NCBI RefSeq assembly: GCF_015910535.1
Contig: NZ_JACBJG010000008.1
Span: 124,001 to 188,000, forward strand
Length of the DNA: 64,000 nt
From: Saccharomonospora sp. NB11
GTDB taxonomy: Bacteria > Actinomycetota > Actinomycetes > Mycobacteriales > Pseudonocardiaceae
Direction of reading: 5' to 3'
The stretch's first letter is position 1, and each line of letters starts with the position of its first letter. Made by a program: the position numbers and the translations under genes. Below, one piece after another: positions 1 to 8,488 of the stretch. Below the pieces are notes generated by a model. That model worked only from the letters and a program-made list of their open reading frames with translations. It was not told the DNA's origin and did no database searches.

Positions 1-36
1 GACGAGCGGACGGGCCGGACGGCCCCGGTCGTCGGC

Positions 37-897
37 TCAGCCGAGTAGCGTCCGGAGTTCCTCGACGAGTTCACGGGCCCGCGCCAGGTCCCGGGGTTCG
101 GGTCGGGACGCCGGTGTCCCCGGTGTCTCAACTGTCTCCGTGCTCTCGCGCGGGGTGTCGAGCGTCAGTGTCTCGGCGGTCTCGGACACGTCGATGTCGA
201 ACACCACGCGATCGGCGCGGTGCCAGGCGGAGAACCACTCCAGCGGCCGCCCGTGTTGGTCGGCCGTCTCGCCTTCGAGCAGCAGCAGCGGCGTGCCGAC
301 CTCGACCTCCAGGGCCGTCGCCAGGCGCTCGTCCGCCGCCACGGCGCGGACCTGCCGTTGCCCGCTCACCGGGCGCAACCCGTACCGGTGGGAGAGCAGA
401 CGGTGCAGCGAGGCGTCCACGAGGTCGTCGGCGTGCAGCCCCGGCACCCGCGAGGCGGGCAACCACGTCCGTACGTAGGAGAGCGGTTCGGCGTCGAGCA
501 GTCGGACGCGTTCGAGCTTCAGACACGACGAGGTGCCCAGCGACGCCTTGGCCGGGGCGGGTGGTGCCGCCTTCGTCAGGCCGACGACGGTCGTCCTGAT
601 GTCGTGCCCGCGTCTGGCGAACTGGTCGAACAGGCCGGTGGCCCGCTGCACCAGCCTCCGGTACTCGGTGGGTGCGGCGACCACGGTCGGCCTGCCCTGC
701 CGCCGGATCACCAGGCCGTCGGCGGCGAGTCCGGCGACGGCCTGGCGAACGACACTGCGACCCACCCCGAAGCGGGCGCACAGCTCCGCCTCACTGGGCA
801 ACGTGGAGCCGGGCGGAAGGTCGTGCCCCACGATCTCCTGGCGCAACGACTCCGCCACCTGTTGGTGGAGCGGTCGGCCGTCCGTCCGGTCGAGCAT
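37..897 (-). CDS. GntR family regulator, HutC/UTRA type
   Basis: 286-residue one-domain-plus-effector repressor. Residues about 8-75 form the winged helix-turn-helix (PPGSTLPSEAELCARFGV then GRSVVRQAV), and about 95-235 match a UTRA ligand-binding domain. The C-terminus carries an extra Thr/Pro/Glu-rich tail (about 238-286) beyond the usual HutC-family length of roughly 240. It is the last gene of a minus-strand operon, 9 bp after the PdxA-type gene, so it is probably the local repressor of four-carbon acid-sugar use. A CTTGT/ACAAG inverted repeat upstream of the first operon gene resembles HutC-subfamily operators and is its likely target. The function is inferred from fold and position; the effector is unknown. 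Confidence 0.85.
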   Translation of the reverse strand: MLDRTDGRPLHQQVAESLRQEIVGHDLPPGSTLPSEAELCARFGVGRSVVRQAVAGLAADGLVIRRQGRPTVVAAPTEYRRLVQRATGLFDQFARRGHDIRTTVVGLTKAAPPAPAKASLGTSSCLKLERVRLLDAEPLSYVRTWLPASRVPGLHADDLVDASLHRLLSHRYGLRPVSGQRQVRAVAADERLATALEVEVGTPLLLLEGETADQHGRPLEWFSAWHRADRVVFDIDVSETAETLTLDTPRESTETVETPGTPASRPEPRDLARARELVEELRTLLG

Positions 898-906
898 GGC
901 CGGAGT

Positions 907-1950
907 CTACGAGACCTCACCGGCGCGGGCGGTCTCCCACACCTCGTGCCACGCGGGCGCCAGTTCGGCGGCTCTGCGGGTGGCGAGCACGAGACTCGCC
1001 TCGCGGGCGATGCCCTTGCCCGCGATGTCGAACGCCGTGCCGTGGTCCACCGACACCCGCACGACCGGGAGTCCGACCGTGATGTTGACACCGTCGTCGC
1101 CGTAGACGGCCTTGAACGGCGCGTGGCCCTGGTCGTGGTAGCAGACGACCACGAACTTCCACTTGCCCTTCACCGCGGCCGGGATCAGCGCGTCGGCGGG
1201 CAGCGGTCCCACCGCGTTGATGCCCGCGGCCCGCGCGCGTTCCACGGCGGGGGCGAGCACGTCGGCGTCCTCGTCGCCGAACAGCCGGTTCTCCCCGGCG
1301 TGCGGGTTGAGGCCCGCGAGCCCGATCGCCTCGTCCGGCCGCCCCAGTGCCCGCGCGAACGACCCGACCAGCCGCAACACGCTGTCGGTGCGTTCCGGGG
1401 TGACGCCCTCGATCGCGTCCCGCAGCGAGACGTGCGTGGTCAGGTGGAAGAAGTACAGCTCGCCCGCCGAGAGCACGAGGCTGAAGTTTTTCACGCCGAA
1501 CTCGTGGGCCAGCAGCTCCGTGTGGCCGGGCCAGTTGTGGCCGCCCGCGTGCATGGCCGCCTTGTTCAGCGGCGCGGTGACGATTCCGGAGACCCGGCCC
1601 TCGCGGGCGAGAGCGCAGGCGGTCATGACGAACCGGGCGGCGGCGTCGCCCGCGCGCGGGTCGAGTTCGCCGTACGGGACGTCGCCCAGCTCGGGGCCGT
1701 CCTGGATCACCTCGACGAGCGCCGCGTCACCCGTGGCGTCCTCCGGCGAATCGACCACGCGGATGCAGCCGGGGTCCCTGCCGAGCACCTCGGCGGCCTT
1801 GCGCAGCGAGGCGGCGTCGCCGACCACGACGGGCTTGCAGACCGCGCGCAGGTCGGGGTGGTCGAGCAGCGTCCGGACGGTGATCTCCGGTCCGATCCCG
1901 GCGACGTCGCCCAGGGTCAGGGCGAGTGTGGGTAGCTGCTGGTCGTTCAC
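907..1950 (-). CDS. pdxA2: PdxA-family 4-phosphate dehydrogenase (PdxA2, D-threonate/erythronate catabolism)
   Basis: 347 residues, full length for PdxA. Family metal ligands and phosphate-binding residues are visible: GHTELLAHEFG around 142, H173 in TTHVSLRDA, H217 in NPHAGE, H272 in YHDQGHAPFK, and DHGTAFD around 302. PdxA proper acts on 4-phosphohydroxy-L-threonine in pyridoxal phosphate synthesis. PdxA2 paralogues encoded beside DUF1537 kinases oxidatively decarboxylate D-threonate or D-erythronate 4-phosphate to DHAP. The direct linkage to a DUF1537 gene argues for PdxA2. It starts with GTG and overlaps the upstream kinase stop by 4 bp (GTGA), suggesting translational coupling. The exact stereoisomer used cannot be read from sequence. 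Confidence 0.85.
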   Translation of the reverse strand: MNDQQLPTLALTLGDVAGIGPEITVRTLLDHPDLRAVCKPVVVGDAASLRKAAEVLGRDPGCIRVVDSPEDATGDAALVEVIQDGPELGDVPYGELDPRAGDAAARFVMTACALAREGRVSGIVTAPLNKAAMHAGGHNWPGHTELLAHEFGVKNFSLVLSAGELYFFHLTTHVSLRDAIEGVTPERTDSVLRLVGSFARALGRPDEAIGLAGLNPHAGENRLFGDEDADVLAPAVERARAAGINAVGPLPADALIPAAVKGKWKFVVVCYHDQGHAPFKAVYGDDGVNITVGLPVVRVSVDHGTAFDIAGKGIAREASLVLATRRAAELAPAWHEVWETARAGEVS

Positions 1951-3143
1951 CGATCACTCCTCGAGTCGTCATGTGCTTGTCGGACCGCCTGCGCGGCCTG
2001 TGTCAACACGTCGGGTCCGCCGAATCCGCCCGCCTTCGTGGCCACGGGCAGCCCTGCGTTCGGCCCGCCCACCACCGTGCCCAGGGGCACGCCGGGGGCC
2101 ACCTGTCCGGTCACCCGGATGCCGTTGCCGCCGAGTGCGGCGAGCACGGCGCGGGCGCCGTCGCCGCCGGTGGCGACCAGCCCCGTCACGTCGGTCTCGT
2201 GCACGAGTCGCGCGGCGAGCTTCCCGAGTCGGGCGGCGACCACGTCGGCCGCGAGGTCGCCGTCCCCGCGTTCGGGGGCTTGCAGCAACAACACCTCGGG
2301 GCGGCGGGCCGCCTCGGCGAGGGCGGTCGCGGTGAACTCCGCCCACGCGTCGTCGTCGAGCACCTGCTGTGGGGTCGGAGCCACCGTCGGCACCCCGGAC
2401 GCGCTCAGCCGGTGGGCCTGTTCGGCGGTCGCCGAGTGCAGTGTGGTGACGACGACCAGCGCCGTCCCCGACGGCGCGGGCTGCCGCCACCGCCGGGCGA
2501 GGGGCGCGGCCAGTCCCGCCGACCCCACCGCCACCGCGCGGTCGCCGAGGGCCGCCGTCAACGCGGCGACGCGGTCGAGGTCGGCATCGTCGGCGGCGTC
2601 GACCACCACGACGCGCCCGGCGGCCCGGGCCGCGCGCGCCCAGTCCTCCGGCCCGAGGTCCGGGTCGAGCCGCACCGACGGAGCGTCGAGCAGGGTCGGC
2701 ACGTGGCTGCACGTCACCGGCGTCACGGGGTCGCGGCCCACCGAGGTGTCGGCGACGGGCGTGCCGTCGACGAGCAGGGTGCCGTCCACGAGCGTGCGGC
2801 CCACGGCGGGGAACGCGGGGCACACCACGGCCGTCACGTCGGGTCCGAGCGTGTCGAGCACCGCGTCGATCTCCGCGCGCACCGGACCCCGCAGCGTGGA
2901 GTCGATCTTCTTGTAGAGGCGGGGGACTCCGGCGTCGAGCAGACCGGCGGTGGTGTCGCGAACCCGCGTCGCCGCCTCGGCCGGGGCGAGGGCGCGGGAG
3001 TCGGTGGTCACCGCGACCACCTCCGCCGTGCTCGCCCCGGCATGCAGCAGCAGCTCGGCCGTCCAGCCCGCCTCGGCGAACTGCAGTGCCGTGTCGCCCG
3101 CGCCCGTGAGGTCGTCGGCGATCACCGCCACGCGCGGAGTCAT
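1947..3143 (-). CDS. dtnK: Four-carbon acid sugar kinase (DUF1537 family)
   Basis: 398 residues with the hallmark N-terminal ADDLTGAGD (residues 9-17) of the sugar-binding domain. The C-terminal nucleotide-binding domain ends in the conserved glycine-rich KAGGFGGPD stretch. DUF1537 proteins are ATP-dependent kinases of four-carbon acid sugars. Those paired with PdxA2 phosphorylate D-threonate or D-erythronate at C4. It overlaps the permease gene upstream by 4 bp (ATGA) and the pdxA2 gene downstream by 4 bp (GTGA), so permease, kinase and dehydrogenase should be made together. The symbol follows the PdxA2-linked clade and is an inference; an OtnK-type 3-oxo-tetronate kinase is less likely because no OtnC/OtnI-like genes are present. 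Confidence 0.82.
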   Translation of the reverse strand: MTPRVAVIADDLTGAGDTALQFAEAGWTAELLLHAGASTAEVVAVTTDSRALAPAEAATRVRDTTAGLLDAGVPRLYKKIDSTLRGPVRAEIDAVLDTLGPDVTAVVCPAFPAVGRTLVDGTLLVDGTPVADTSVGRDPVTPVTCSHVPTLLDAPSVRLDPDLGPEDWARAARAAGRVVVVDAADDADLDRVAALTAALGDRAVAVGSAGLAAPLARRWRQPAPSGTALVVVTTLHSATAEQAHRLSASGVPTVAPTPQQVLDDDAWAEFTATALAEAARRPEVLLLQAPERGDGDLAADVVAARLGKLAARLVHETDVTGLVATGGDGARAVLAALGGNGIRVTGQVAPGVPLGTVVGGPNAGLPVATKAGGFGGPDVLTQAAQAVRQAHDDSRSDR

Positions 3144-4138
3144 GACGGCTCCACCTGGGGCGTGGGCTGGGTCTTCAGAGCCCCGGCGCGCTTGAGCACG
3201 AACGAGGCGATGAGGGGAGCGAGGATCGCGGTCACGAGCACCGACGACGCCACCTGCGCGGTCGCCGTTCCCACGTACTCGGCGAACTTCGGGTCGGCCG
3301 CCGCGACGATGGCGGGGGTGGCGATCGCGTTGCCCGCCGTCGTGCCCGCGGCGAACCCGATGCCCGACTGCTTGCCGCGGCGCAGGAGGAAGCGGTAGCC
3401 GAGGTAGACGAGGAAGCCGGTGAACGGCGCGACGACGACGCCGACGAGGATGCCCGTCAGACCGCCGGTGACGACGTCACCGAGGTCGATGCCCGTGCCC
3501 AGCGCGAACGCGAAGAACGGGATGACGATGTGGGGCACCGGGTCCATCACGCGACGCCATTCCGCGTCGATGTTGCCGATGATCACGCCGAGCAGGAACG
3601 GCACGATGGCGGCGATCAGGTCGGTCACCGGGATGTCGCCGAAGCCCGAGGCGCCGAGGAAGAGCATCGTCAAAAACGGTCCGTCGTTGACGGCGCTGGC
3701 CATGTAGGCGCCGCGGTCGCGTTCGTCGCCGTACTGGCCCGCGAAGGCCAGCCACAACCCGCCGTTGCTGTTGTCGACGCAGGCGAGCAGCCCGAGCAGC
3801 GAGATTCCGAGGATGCCGTCCACCCCGACGAACACGCCGAGCAGGACCACCAGACCCGCCGGGATGAGGCTCTTGGTCAGCAACACGGTGCCTGCGTGAG
3901 CGAGGACGGGGCCGCTCGACCGTGCCGAGACCTGCATGCCGGTGGCGAAGATCAACAGTGCGATGAGCGGGGTGGCGCTGTCCTTGAACAGACCGGTCGT
4001 GAAGCTGCCGATCTCCAGCGCACCCGGCGCCAGTGTCGCGACGAGCGTGCCCAGCACCAGCGGGATCAGCATGAGCCCACCGGGAATGCGTTGCATCGTG
4101 GCGAACAGTGGGACTCGCGAGGTCTCCGTACTGCTCAT
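3140..4138 (-). CDS. 2-keto-3-deoxygluconate permease family (KdgT-type) transporter
   Basis: 332-residue hydrophobic membrane protein with about ten predicted transmembrane segments. It shows KdgT-family signatures: an N-terminal QRIPGGLMLIPL segment, the CVDNSNGGLW motif in the middle, and GFAAGTTAGNAIATPA near the C-terminus. The start is the ATG at 4138, preceded by AAGGAGG with a 5-nt spacer; an open frame continues upstream but lacks a ribosome site. KdgT proteins are H+ symporters for 2-keto-3-deoxygluconate. As the first gene of an operon with a DUF1537 kinase and PdxA2, this one more likely imports threonate, erythronate or a related acid sugar. Confidence 0.85.
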   Translation of the reverse strand: MSSTETSRVPLFATMQRIPGGLMLIPLVLGTLVATLAPGALEIGSFTTGLFKDSATPLIALLIFATGMQVSARSSGPVLAHAGTVLLTKSLIPAGLVVLLGVFVGVDGILGISLLGLLACVDNSNGGLWLAFAGQYGDERDRGAYMASAVNDGPFLTMLFLGASGFGDIPVTDLIAAIVPFLLGVIIGNIDAEWRRVMDPVPHIVIPFFAFALGTGIDLGDVVTGGLTGILVGVVVAPFTGFLVYLGYRFLLRRGKQSGIGFAAGTTAGNAIATPAIVAAADPKFAEYVGTATAQVASSVLVTAILAPLIASFVLKRAGALKTQPTPQVEPS

Positions 4139-4425
4139 GCCGGCCTCCTTGTCGGCAGTGCGGCACCGGGGCGCCGACTTGTACGTATCGCTTGTCCGTA
4201 CAAGATGACACAAGGGCTGACGAGGGGGCCAGGCGGGCCCCGAATCGCGCTTCACGGTAGGGCGCGCGAGCGGGGGACGGCCCAGGACGTGACCAGCACG
4301 GCACTGCAGTTGACGGCTGCGGACCGCGTCCGGCAGCCACGTTTGGGTGACCACCGCTCGGGGTATCCGGATCGTGGCCCGGAGAGACCGCCGGGCGGTA
4401 CCACGTGTGTGTTTTCGGAGCGTCC
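4139..4425. other. Divergent intergenic region
   Basis: 287 bp between the acid-sugar permease (minus) and the DUF6292 gene (plus). It contains the ribosome site of the permease (AAGGAGG), the nested CTTGT/ACAAG operator at 4178-4204 and GGAG just before the DUF6292 start. I see no small coding frame with actinobacterial codon bias and no strong terminator. Confidence 0.5.
4178..4204. promoter_or_regulatory. Candidate GntR/HutC operator upstream of the acid-sugar operon
   Basis: CTTGTACG at 4178-4185 is an exact reverse complement of CGTACAAG at 4197-4204. Inside it, CTTGT (4191-4195) and ACAAG (4200-4204) form a second tight inverted repeat with a 4-bp centre. The nested repeats lie 40-66 bp upstream of the permease start. 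HutC-subfamily regulators bind palindromes of this general kind, and such a gene ends this operon, so autoregulation is likely. Binding is inferred. Confidence 0.6.
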
Positions 4426-4890
4426 ATGGAATGGGAACTGGGATCCGCAGCCGATCCCGTCGAACGGGGACTGCAGAACTACGTTCGCAACGTCGTCGAG
4501 ACCCTGGGACTCACCGGTGACTCCTCGTACGTGCAGTCGGAGCCGCTGAGCCTCTACCTCGCGGTGGACGGCCATCTTCCCGGACACCCGAACCGCGACG
4601 TCGCCCTGCTGTGGGACGAGGAACGCGGCTGGGCCGGTGCGTTGGAGACCGGCTGCGGCGAGGACCTCATCGTCGTCAGCTACGTCGGCGGCGATCCGCT
4701 GCCCAAGCCCGAGGTCGTCGCGAGCTACACCGCCGCGCTGCTGCGCGGTGACGCGCCGGGCCGCTCGGAGCCGCCCGCGTTCCCGGTCGCGGAGGTGCGC
4801 CGCGGACTCCGCTGGATGGCGCGCACTCCCGACCTCGCCGGTTCCGCCGCCGGCCGCCCCGCCTCCGTCGCCCCGGCGTGGGCGAGCTGA
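4426..4890 (+). CDS. DUF6292 family protein
   Basis: 154 residues from the ATG at 4426, which has GGAG five nt upstream; an in-frame GTG at 4405 is a weaker alternative. The pattern VRNVVETLGL, then SLYLAVDGHLPGHPNRDVAL, LWDEERGWAGALE and VVSYVGGDPLPKPEVVASY matches the actinobacterial DUF6292 family of unknown function. The domain covers about residues 12-110, and the rest is a low-complexity Arg/Ala/Pro tail. There is no signal peptide or membrane segment, so it should be cytoplasmic. Its last 166 bp overlap the 3' end of the convergent amidohydrolase frame. Family members often accompany DNA-binding or conjugation genes, but nothing here links it to a pathway. Confidence 0.7.
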   Translation: MEWELGSAADPVERGLQNYVRNVVETLGLTGDSSYVQSEPLSLYLAVDGHLPGHPNRDVALLWDEERGWAGALETGCGEDLIVVSYVGGDPLPKPEVVASYTAALLRGDAPGRSEPPAFPVAEVRRGLRWMARTPDLAGSAAGRPASVAPAWAS

Positions 4891-6422
4891 GTCACGGCGC
4901 AACACGCGGACGCCGGACTCGTCGCGCCGACCTGATCGTCGCGCGCGGCAGCCTCGATCTCGTCGAACAACCGACGTCGCTCGGCGGGCCCGTAGTGTCG
5001 CCCGCGCGCGATGACCGCGTGGATGTCGCGCGTGTGCCGAATGTCGGTGAGCGGATCGGCGTCGAGCACCAGCAGGTCGGCTCGTGCGCCCGCCGTGATC
5101 GTGCCGCTGTCGGCGACTCCGGCACAGTGCGCCGCGTCGCGTGTGGCGGCCAACAACGCCCGAGCCGGTGACAACCCCGCCCGCACCAGCAGCTCCAGCT
5201 CGTCGTGGAGGGCCAGGCCTGGGAAGACGTAGGCGGCCCCACTGTCCGTTCCCGCGCCCAGTGGCGCGCCGTCAGCGGCCAGGTCGCCGACGAGTTCCAG
5301 GCGAGCGTCCAGATACGCGAGTTCGGTCTCCGCGCGCTCCGGGGTCCACTCCGGCCACGCGCGCACCGTCTCCTCCCACTGCCGGCGGATCGTCGCGGGC
5401 AACCACCGCTCGGCCAGGTCTAGCGTCTCCTCGTCGTCGAGGAACCGACTCGGATGCTGCGCGTAGGCGGACTCGACGGCGAGCGTGGGCACGTGCCACG
5501 CGTCGTGTGCGACGAAGAGTCCGGCGAGATCGGCGGCCCGGTGCCGGTCGTACGTCTGGAACACCTCGCGTTCGAGCAGCGCCGCGCGCGTGCCCCACCA
5601 CTGCGGGTCGTCGGGGTCGTCGGGCAGCGCGGCGAGGTAGGCGAAGTGGTCCTCCGCGCGGGCCGCTGTCGACAGGTGCATGCCGTAGTTGTGCTCGACG
5701 GAGCGCTGTCCTCGCCGCACCACCTCCTGCACGGGCAGCAGGGAAGGGCTGTGACCCGCGAACGGGAGTCCCACCTGCTGGGCGTGCCGGGCGATGGCGG
5801 CGTGCTCGTCGCCATGCAGGAACGAGTACACCTTGAGCAGGTTCGCTCCCTGCCGTTTCGCCTCCCGCGCGGCGTCCCGTGCGTCGGCGTCGGTGTCGAT
5901 CAGCACCGCGCCGGGGACGGGGGAGTCCGGGCCGTCGAGTGTCATGCTCGCCACCACCATGCGCGGCCCGGCGAGATCGCCGCGCTCGATCCGACGGCGC
6001 ACCGCGTGGGTGGCCTCCGAGCCTCGCATCTCGCGCACTCCCGTGATCCCGTGCACGAGATGCAGGGCCGGAACCGTGGGCGTGACGTCGGCGGAATGGG
6101 TGTGCAGGTCCCACAGCCCGGGCACCACGTAGCGACCCGCGCAGTCGACGATCCGCAGCCCTGGGACGTCCGGCACCTCGTCGGGAGCCCACCGCCCCAC
6201 CGCGAGAATACGGTCGCCACTGATGACGATGCTGGTGCGGCGACGCGCCGGAGCGCCCGTGCCGTCCCACACGGTGGCGTCACGAAGCAGGAGCGCCCCG
6301 TCGGTCGCGCCCTCCCGTTCCGCGGCGGCCACGGCGACCGACCCACCACGACCGAGGGTCGCCGCCGCGACGACCCCGCTGCTCAACCAGGCCAAGAACG
6401 ATCGCCGATCGAATCCGCTCAT
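4725..6422 (-). CDS. Tat-exported amidohydrolase family protein
   Basis: 565 residues from the ATG at 6422 (GGGGAGG 8-10 nt upstream). The N-terminus DRRSFLAWLSSG plus a hydrophobic stretch is a twin-arginine signal. The metal site of the amidohydrolase superfamily is visible: HTH at 107-109, a candidate carbamylated Lys197 in LLKVYS, His224 in AGHS, His244 in EHN and Asp393 in GTDSG. The fold ends near residue 495 (ADLLVLDADPL then IARGRHY). The last ~70 residues are low-complexity and, from about residue 511 on, overlap the convergent DUF6292 gene, suggesting loss of an earlier stop. The subfamily resembles imidazolonepropionase/prolidase-like hydrolases; the substrate is unknown. Confidence 0.8.
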   Translation of the reverse strand: MSGFDRRSFLAWLSSGVVAAATLGRGGSVAVAAAEREGATDGALLLRDATVWDGTGAPARRRTSIVISGDRILAVGRWAPDEVPDVPGLRIVDCAGRYVVPGLWDLHTHSADVTPTVPALHLVHGITGVREMRGSEATHAVRRRIERGDLAGPRMVVASMTLDGPDSPVPGAVLIDTDADARDAAREAKRQGANLLKVYSFLHGDEHAAIARHAQQVGLPFAGHSPSLLPVQEVVRRGQRSVEHNYGMHLSTAARAEDHFAYLAALPDDPDDPQWWGTRAALLEREVFQTYDRHRAADLAGLFVAHDAWHVPTLAVESAYAQHPSRFLDDEETLDLAERWLPATIRRQWEETVRAWPEWTPERAETELAYLDARLELVGDLAADGAPLGAGTDSGAAYVFPGLALHDELELLVRAGLSPARALLAATRDAAHCAGVADSGTITAGARADLLVLDADPLTDIRHTRDIHAVIARGRHYGPAERRRLFDEIEAAARDDQVGATSPASACCAVTQLAHAGATEAGRPAAEPARSGVRAIQRSPRRTSATGNAGGSERPGASPRSSAAV

Positions 6423-6521
6423 CGCACGCCACCTCCCCGTGGGACCGTCACCGTGCCACGACCGACCGGAGTCGATCAACGACCTGGCGGAAAACGCGTC
6501 GTCCCCGGCGCCGGACATGCG

Positions 6522-6559
6522 ACGGGGCGGGCACTCCCGACCGGGAATGCCCGCCCCGT
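6522..6559 (-). terminator. Hairpin terminator downstream of metPS
   Basis: A 17-bp stem with one mismatch: ACGGGGCGGGCACTCCC (6522-6538) pairs with GGGAATGCCCGCCCCGT (6543-6559) across a 4-nt loop. There is no U-tract on the minus strand. GC-rich hairpins without a U-tract are common at actinobacterial gene ends. It lies 33 bp past the metS stop. Confidence 0.65.
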
Positions 6560-6591
6560 GGTCACCAGGGTCCGAGAGGGACCGAGGTCGC

Positions 6592-6708
6592 TCAGAGTTC
6601 GTCCTCCGGGCGGTCCGGATGCCGCCGCAGGCGCAGGATCGCCAGCACGAGGCCACCCCACACGGTTCCGATGGAGACGATGAGCATCACGATGGCACTC
6701 GTCGTCAT
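6592..6708 (-). CDS. metS: Small subunit of methionine/alanine-import NSS transporter (MetS-like)
   Basis: 38-residue protein: an N-terminal MTTSAIVMLIVSIGTVWGGL segment forms one transmembrane helix, followed by a basic-then-acidic tail (LRLRRHPDRPEDEL). Its ATG shares one base with the stop of the NSS transporter gene (TGATG), so translation is probably coupled. In Corynebacterium glutamicum, MetP needs the small membrane subunit MetS for methionine/alanine uptake, and the same gene pair is seen here. Length, topology and placement all fit. It is easily missed because of its size. Confidence 0.8.
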   Translation of the reverse strand: MTTSAIVMLIVSIGTVWGGLVLAILRLRRHPDRPEDEL

Positions 6709-8228
6709 CAGCGCTGCACCTCCTCTTGCACCTCGTCACCGGTCTGGCGGCCGCGCTTCCACGGCACCAGCGAGAGCAGCACACCGAGCACGAGCGCGCC
6801 CAGCGCCACACCCCATCCTGCCCCGAGGAGGAACGAACTGGAGTAGCCCTCGTAGTTCTCGGCCAGCTCCGCCTGGAGGCTGTCCCACATCATCCAGCCG
6901 AGCACGACCGGGGTGACGGCACCGAGTGTGACGCGCCACCACAATCCCAACCGGATCGCCGACGTGGCGTTGGCGTGGTCCGCCAGCGGCTTGAGCTGAC
7001 GCAGCACCCACGCGATCACGATGACCGCCACGAACGCCGCGACGACGATGCCGTACTGGTTGATGAAGTGGTCGACGACGTCGAGCAGGTGCACCCCGCC
7101 GGTGGTGGGGAACAGCAGGATCGACGCGAGCGCGGTCAACCCGCCGACGATGAGCACCGCGGGCACCCGCCGCAGGCCGGTCCGGTCGGCCACCGAGCCG
7201 ACGAGCACCTGCACGATGCTGATCAGCGAGGTCAGACCAGCGATGGTGAGCGAGGCGAAGAACAGCACACCGAACAGCTCACCCGCGGGCATGTTCGAGA
7301 TGATCTGCGGGAACGCCACGAACGCGAGCCCGATGCCACTCGCCGCCAGCTCGTTGACCGGGACACCGGCGTTGGCGGCCATGAAGCCCAGGGTGGCGAA
7401 CACACCGATGCCGGCCAGCAGCTCGAAGGAGCTGTTCGCGAAACCCGCGACCATCGCCGACCCACTGAGGTCCGCGCGTCGCCGCAGGTACGACGAGTAG
7501 GTGATCATGATGCCGAACCCGATGGACAGCGAGAAGAAGATCTGCCCGTAGGCGGCGACCCACACGCTGCCGTCGGTGATGGCCGACCAGTCGGGTTCGA
7601 AGAACGCGTTGAGCCCGTCCGTGGCGCCCTCCAGCGTGAGCGCCCGGATGACGAGGACACCGAACAGCACCACGAGCAGCGGGATGAAGATCTTGTTGAT
7701 GCGTTCGATACCGCCGCGGACACCGATGGCCAGCACTCCCAGCGTGATCACCCAGACCACGATGAGCGGAATCAGGATGCTGCCGACGAAGTCCAGGCCG
7801 ATCGTGGGGGCGTCCGAGGCCTGGAGGAAGTCCGCGAACAGGAACGCTTCGGGGTCGTCCCCCCACGCCTTGTCGAACGAGAAGCCGGTGTACATGATCG
7901 ACCACGCGACGATGACCGCGTAGTAGGCGGCGATCACGAAGCAGATCACGACCTGCCACCAACCGATCGCCTGCGCGGGGCGCGACAGCCGGAGGAACGC
8001 CGTCGGCGGCGTGGCCCGGTACTTGTGTCCGAGGGTGTACTCCAGGATGAGGAGCGGGATTCCGGCCGTCAGCAGCGCGACGAGATACGGGACGAGGAAC
8101 GCGCCCCCGCCGTTCTGGTAGGCGACGTACGGGAAGCGCCAGATGTTGCCCAGGCCGACGGCGGAGCCGATGGCGGCCATGAGGAACCCGGCGCGGGAGC
8201 CCCATTGCTCACGGTGCTCAGCGTGCAT
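6708..8228 (-). CDS. metP: Sodium-dependent NSS-family amino-acid transporter (MetP-like)
   Basis: 506 residues from the ATG at 8228, the only in-frame ATG or GTG near the start of homology; no clear ribosome site precedes it. The first helix carries the neurotransmitter:sodium symporter signature GSAVGLGNIWRFPY (Na+ and substrate site) followed by NGGGAFLVPY. About 12 transmembrane segments are expected. The small downstream gene resembles metS, so the pair likely imports methionine or small neutral amino acids with Na+. It ends in a basic tail (SLVPWKRGRQ). Confidence 0.87.
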   Translation of the reverse strand: MHAEHREQWGSRAGFLMAAIGSAVGLGNIWRFPYVAYQNGGGAFLVPYLVALLTAGIPLLILEYTLGHKYRATPPTAFLRLSRPAQAIGWWQVVICFVIAAYYAVIVAWSIMYTGFSFDKAWGDDPEAFLFADFLQASDAPTIGLDFVGSILIPLIVVWVITLGVLAIGVRGGIERINKIFIPLLVVLFGVLVIRALTLEGATDGLNAFFEPDWSAITDGSVWVAAYGQIFFSLSIGFGIMITYSSYLRRRADLSGSAMVAGFANSSFELLAGIGVFATLGFMAANAGVPVNELAASGIGLAFVAFPQIISNMPAGELFGVLFFASLTIAGLTSLISIVQVLVGSVADRTGLRRVPAVLIVGGLTALASILLFPTTGGVHLLDVVDHFINQYGIVVAAFVAVIVIAWVLRQLKPLADHANATSAIRLGLWWRVTLGAVTPVVLGWMMWDSLQAELAENYEGYSSSFLLGAGWGVALGALVLGVLLSLVPWKRGRQTGDEVQEEVQR

Positions 8229-8488
8229 GGCGTGTGTGTCCGAATCGTTCGTGTCGGTGATGGTGGTGTCCGTCGGCCCGCTCGCCGCAGCGCACCACAG
8301 TCGATTGTCGGTGGCCGGGCGTCGGACCGCGCGACAGTGACGGAGCGTACCCGGAGTTGATCGCCCAGCCGAGCGGCCGGTTGGGCTCGGCCGAACGGCC
8401 GAACGGCGGTATCCGTCGGCATTGGTCTGGACAACGACGCGCGCGACCGGTAGCCCTGAACGAGCACCGTGACGGGAAGGGGGCCGGG

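Noticed and set aside
8357-8488. Upstream extension of the amidase frame
   Set aside because: No ribosome site; the ATG at 8489 has GGAAGGGGG and begins a signal peptide.
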